Shown here one piece after another: positions 4,022-5,256 of a stretch of DNA of 5,256 nucleotides. Numbering within the stretch: the first letter of the stretch is position 1; every line of letters starts with the position of its first letter. Both the position numbers and the translations under genes were made by a program. The notes below the pieces were generated by a model. That model was not told the DNA's origin and made no database searches. It was given only the letters and a program-made list of their open reading frames with translations. This DNA comes from an uncultured Planctomycetaceae bacterium (GTDB lineage: Bacteria > Planctomycetota > Planctomycetia > Pirellulales > Lacipirellulaceae), in NCBI GenBank assembly GCA_937860165.1, contig CALMBE010000804.1:1-5256 (forward strand), read 5' to 3'.

Positions 4022-5107
4022 CTAACTTCGTTTGAGACCCAGGCGGGAACATTCAATCAAGGGCTTCTCGACAAGTTGGAATGTAACCTGTCCTACAGCT
4101 AGGCAAGTCACGAAAGCTGCCAGACTGAGGGAGGTCGCCGTGGCATAACCGAGATTCTTAGCCGGTGATTTTACGAGAATCACGATGCAGTAAATCACAT
4201 AGACGTGCGTCAGGTAGAGCGAATAGGAAGCGTCGCCGATCTTTATCAGCCAGGCGGGAATGACGAACTTGCCCCGAGATTCCTGCGCTGCACTCCCGTA
4301 GACAATCAGGCCAACGCACGAGCCAAATGTAAGCAATCTCAGGAGGCCATATTCAAAGTCGAATTCCGTGAATGCTCGAGAGACCCCGCCAATTAAGAGA
4401 ACACCAGCCCAACCGGCAGCTTGGGCAGACCTTCCCCACCCAGTAATTTCCAGCTTGATGAGCCAGCCGATCAAACAACCCCCTATGAACTCCAGCACCA
4501 AGGGTGAAGCCGTAAACGGCAGGTGCAATAGCGATACGGTTCCTTGAGTGTTCTCCTGACTAAAACCAGGAAATCGCAGCAGGGTAATGCCCCCCCACGC
4601 CATCAACAGCAGCAGGTGAAGTTTTCTAGGGCACGCTATGAGCACTGCGAACACGAGATAGAAAAACACCTCATAACTTAAGGTCCAGCCAACACCCATG
4701 ATCGGGAACACATCTTGCCTCCACAGCACGACAGACTTGAAGATGTGGCCCAGATCATCTTTTGATCGTGTGGCCAAGGAGGGTTCAAACCAAGCCAGCA
4801 AGAGTACCGCGAGCGTAACGAGCCAATAGAGAGGATAGATTCGAGTCGCGCGGCGCCACAGAAAACTACCCACCGCGCGAGGGTCGCCCAAGCGGTCGTA
4901 ACAAGTGACCGTCATCACGAAGCCACTAATCACAAAAAATAAGTCAACACCCGCGTAACCCAGCTCAACAAAAAAACCAAAGGGGCGAAATCGAACTCCC
5001 TCGACGAGATAATGCTCTTCCAGGGTGTAGCTGAGATGGTACAGCAAAACCATGCACGCCGCGACTCCGCGGAGCGCTTGGATCGACGTCAATCGCACCC
5101 GGTTCAT
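4022..5107 (-). CDS. Membrane O-acyltransferase, AT3 / OafA family
   Basis: A 361-residue integral inner-membrane protein of the acyltransferase-3 family. Such enzymes move acyl groups, often acetyl, onto surface or exported polysaccharides and other extracytoplasmic acceptors. Family motifs occur in order: QALRGVAACMVLLYH (10-24, with Arg13 and His24), GYAGVDLFFVISGFVM (50-65), RRATRIYPLYW (85-95), WTLSYEVFFYLVFA (141-154), GDASYSLYLTHVY (291-303) and VEKP (346-349). About ten hydrophobic segments span the length, and there is no extra C-terminal SGNH domain. The length is normal for a stand-alone member. GAGG (5112-5115) lies four bases before the ATG. The gene stands alone beyond the tRNA, so it is probably chromosomal, not part of the element. 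The exact acceptor cannot be told. Confidence 0.9.
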   Translation of the reverse strand: MNRVRLTSIQALRGVAACMVLLYHLSYTLEEHYLVEGVRFRPFGFFVELGYAGVDLFFVISGFVMTVTCYDRLGDPRAVGSFLWRRATRIYPLYWLVTLAVLLLAWFEPSLATRSKDDLGHIFKSVVLWRQDVFPIMGVGWTLSYEVFFYLVFAVLIACPRKLHLLLLMAWGGITLLRFPGFSQENTQGTVSLLHLPFTASPLVLEFIGGCLIGWLIKLEITGWGRSAQAAGWAGVLLIGGVSRAFTEFDFEYGLLRLLTFGSCVGLIVYGSAAQESRGKFVIPAWLIKIGDASYSLYLTHVYVIYCIVILVKSPAKNLGYATATSLSLAAFVTCLAVGQVTFQLVEKPLIECSRLGLKRS

Positions 5108-5173
5108 GAAACCTCGGACGAAAAGTGGCGGATCAGAACACGGATGGCAGTTGGATCAGGCCGACTGGTCCAG

Positions 5174-5193
5174 GCACAGTTGGCCAACTGCGC
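5174..5193. promoter_or_regulatory. Palindromic site upstream of the acyltransferase, possible operator
   Basis: CAGTTGGCCAACTG (5177-5190) is a perfect 14-bp palindrome, extended by GC on each side after one mismatched pair to 20 bp. It sits about 70 bases upstream of the acyltransferase start, a plausible place for a dimeric regulator. No clear promoter hexamers overlap it, so an operator role is inference. Confidence 0.35.
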
Positions 5194-5233
5194 TAAGGCA
5201 TGGCTCAAAAATAACTTCCCCATTTCAGTTAAA

Positions 5234-5256
5234 CCACAGAGCCACGGAGGACACTG
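5234..5256. repeat. Period-8 ACCACAGAG-type intergenic repeat (cut by the window edge)
   Basis: CCACAGAG, CCACGGAG and GACACTG follow each other with a period of eight bases. On the other strand it reads GTCCTCCGTGGCTCTGTGG. I recall this degenerate repeat as common between genes in planctomycetes and some other phyla; its role is unknown to me. It continues past the right edge. Confidence 0.4.

Overview
The window looks like the boundary between an integrated, capsid-encoding element (about positions 1-3781) and host chromosome (about 3782-5256). The host is probably a planctomycete. The evidence is circumstantial: the integrase has the H-D-L-R-R-S-F-G-T-R-W box and the LGNTLGNT tail I recall from planctomycete integrases, the tRNA gene encodes no 3' CCA, base composition is moderately GC-rich, and an ACCACAGAG-type repeat sits at the right edge. 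No taxonomic search was possible.

Layout. Positions 1-47 hold the last codons of an upstream gene, whose stop abuts the next ATG. Positions 48-1370 encode an HK97-fold major capsid protein with an N-terminal delta (scaffold-like) domain. A strong intrinsic terminator (1432-1476) and a second near-perfect inverted repeat (1511-1537) follow. Positions 1538-2275 are a damaged, repeat-rich stretch. It holds two frame-shifted partial copies of a ParB-like gene, three GAATTC-centred palindromes whose arms differ in sequence but stay self-complementary, and a duplicated short coding tail at both ends. Positions 2275-2531 carry a weak promoter candidate, a large fold with a perfect 15-bp outer stem (2412-2497) and a small hairpin just before the next ribosome-binding site. 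Positions 2532-3776 encode a complete tyrosine recombinase. Five bases after its stop begins the 3' end of a convergent tRNA-Ser(GGA) gene (3782-3863, minus), the likely attachment site. Beyond it, on the chromosomal side, a minus-strand gene (4022-5107) encodes a membrane acyltransferase of the AT3/OafA family.

How the parts fit. The integrase would insert the element into the 3' end of the serine tRNA gene and leave that tRNA intact. The capsid operon ends at the terminators, and no tail, connector or lysis gene lies between capsid and integrase. This suits a satellite-like or decayed element, or simply a head module at the element's edge; the sequence to the left of the window would decide. 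The acyltransferase is probably host surface-polysaccharide machinery unrelated to the element.

Most unusual signals: (i) an in-frame internal Shine-Dalgarno plus ATG exactly at the delta/mature capsid junction, resembling the gene's own leader; (ii) three palindromes with apparently compensatory arm changes inside the ParB-like remnants; (iii) the branched structure upstream of the integrase.
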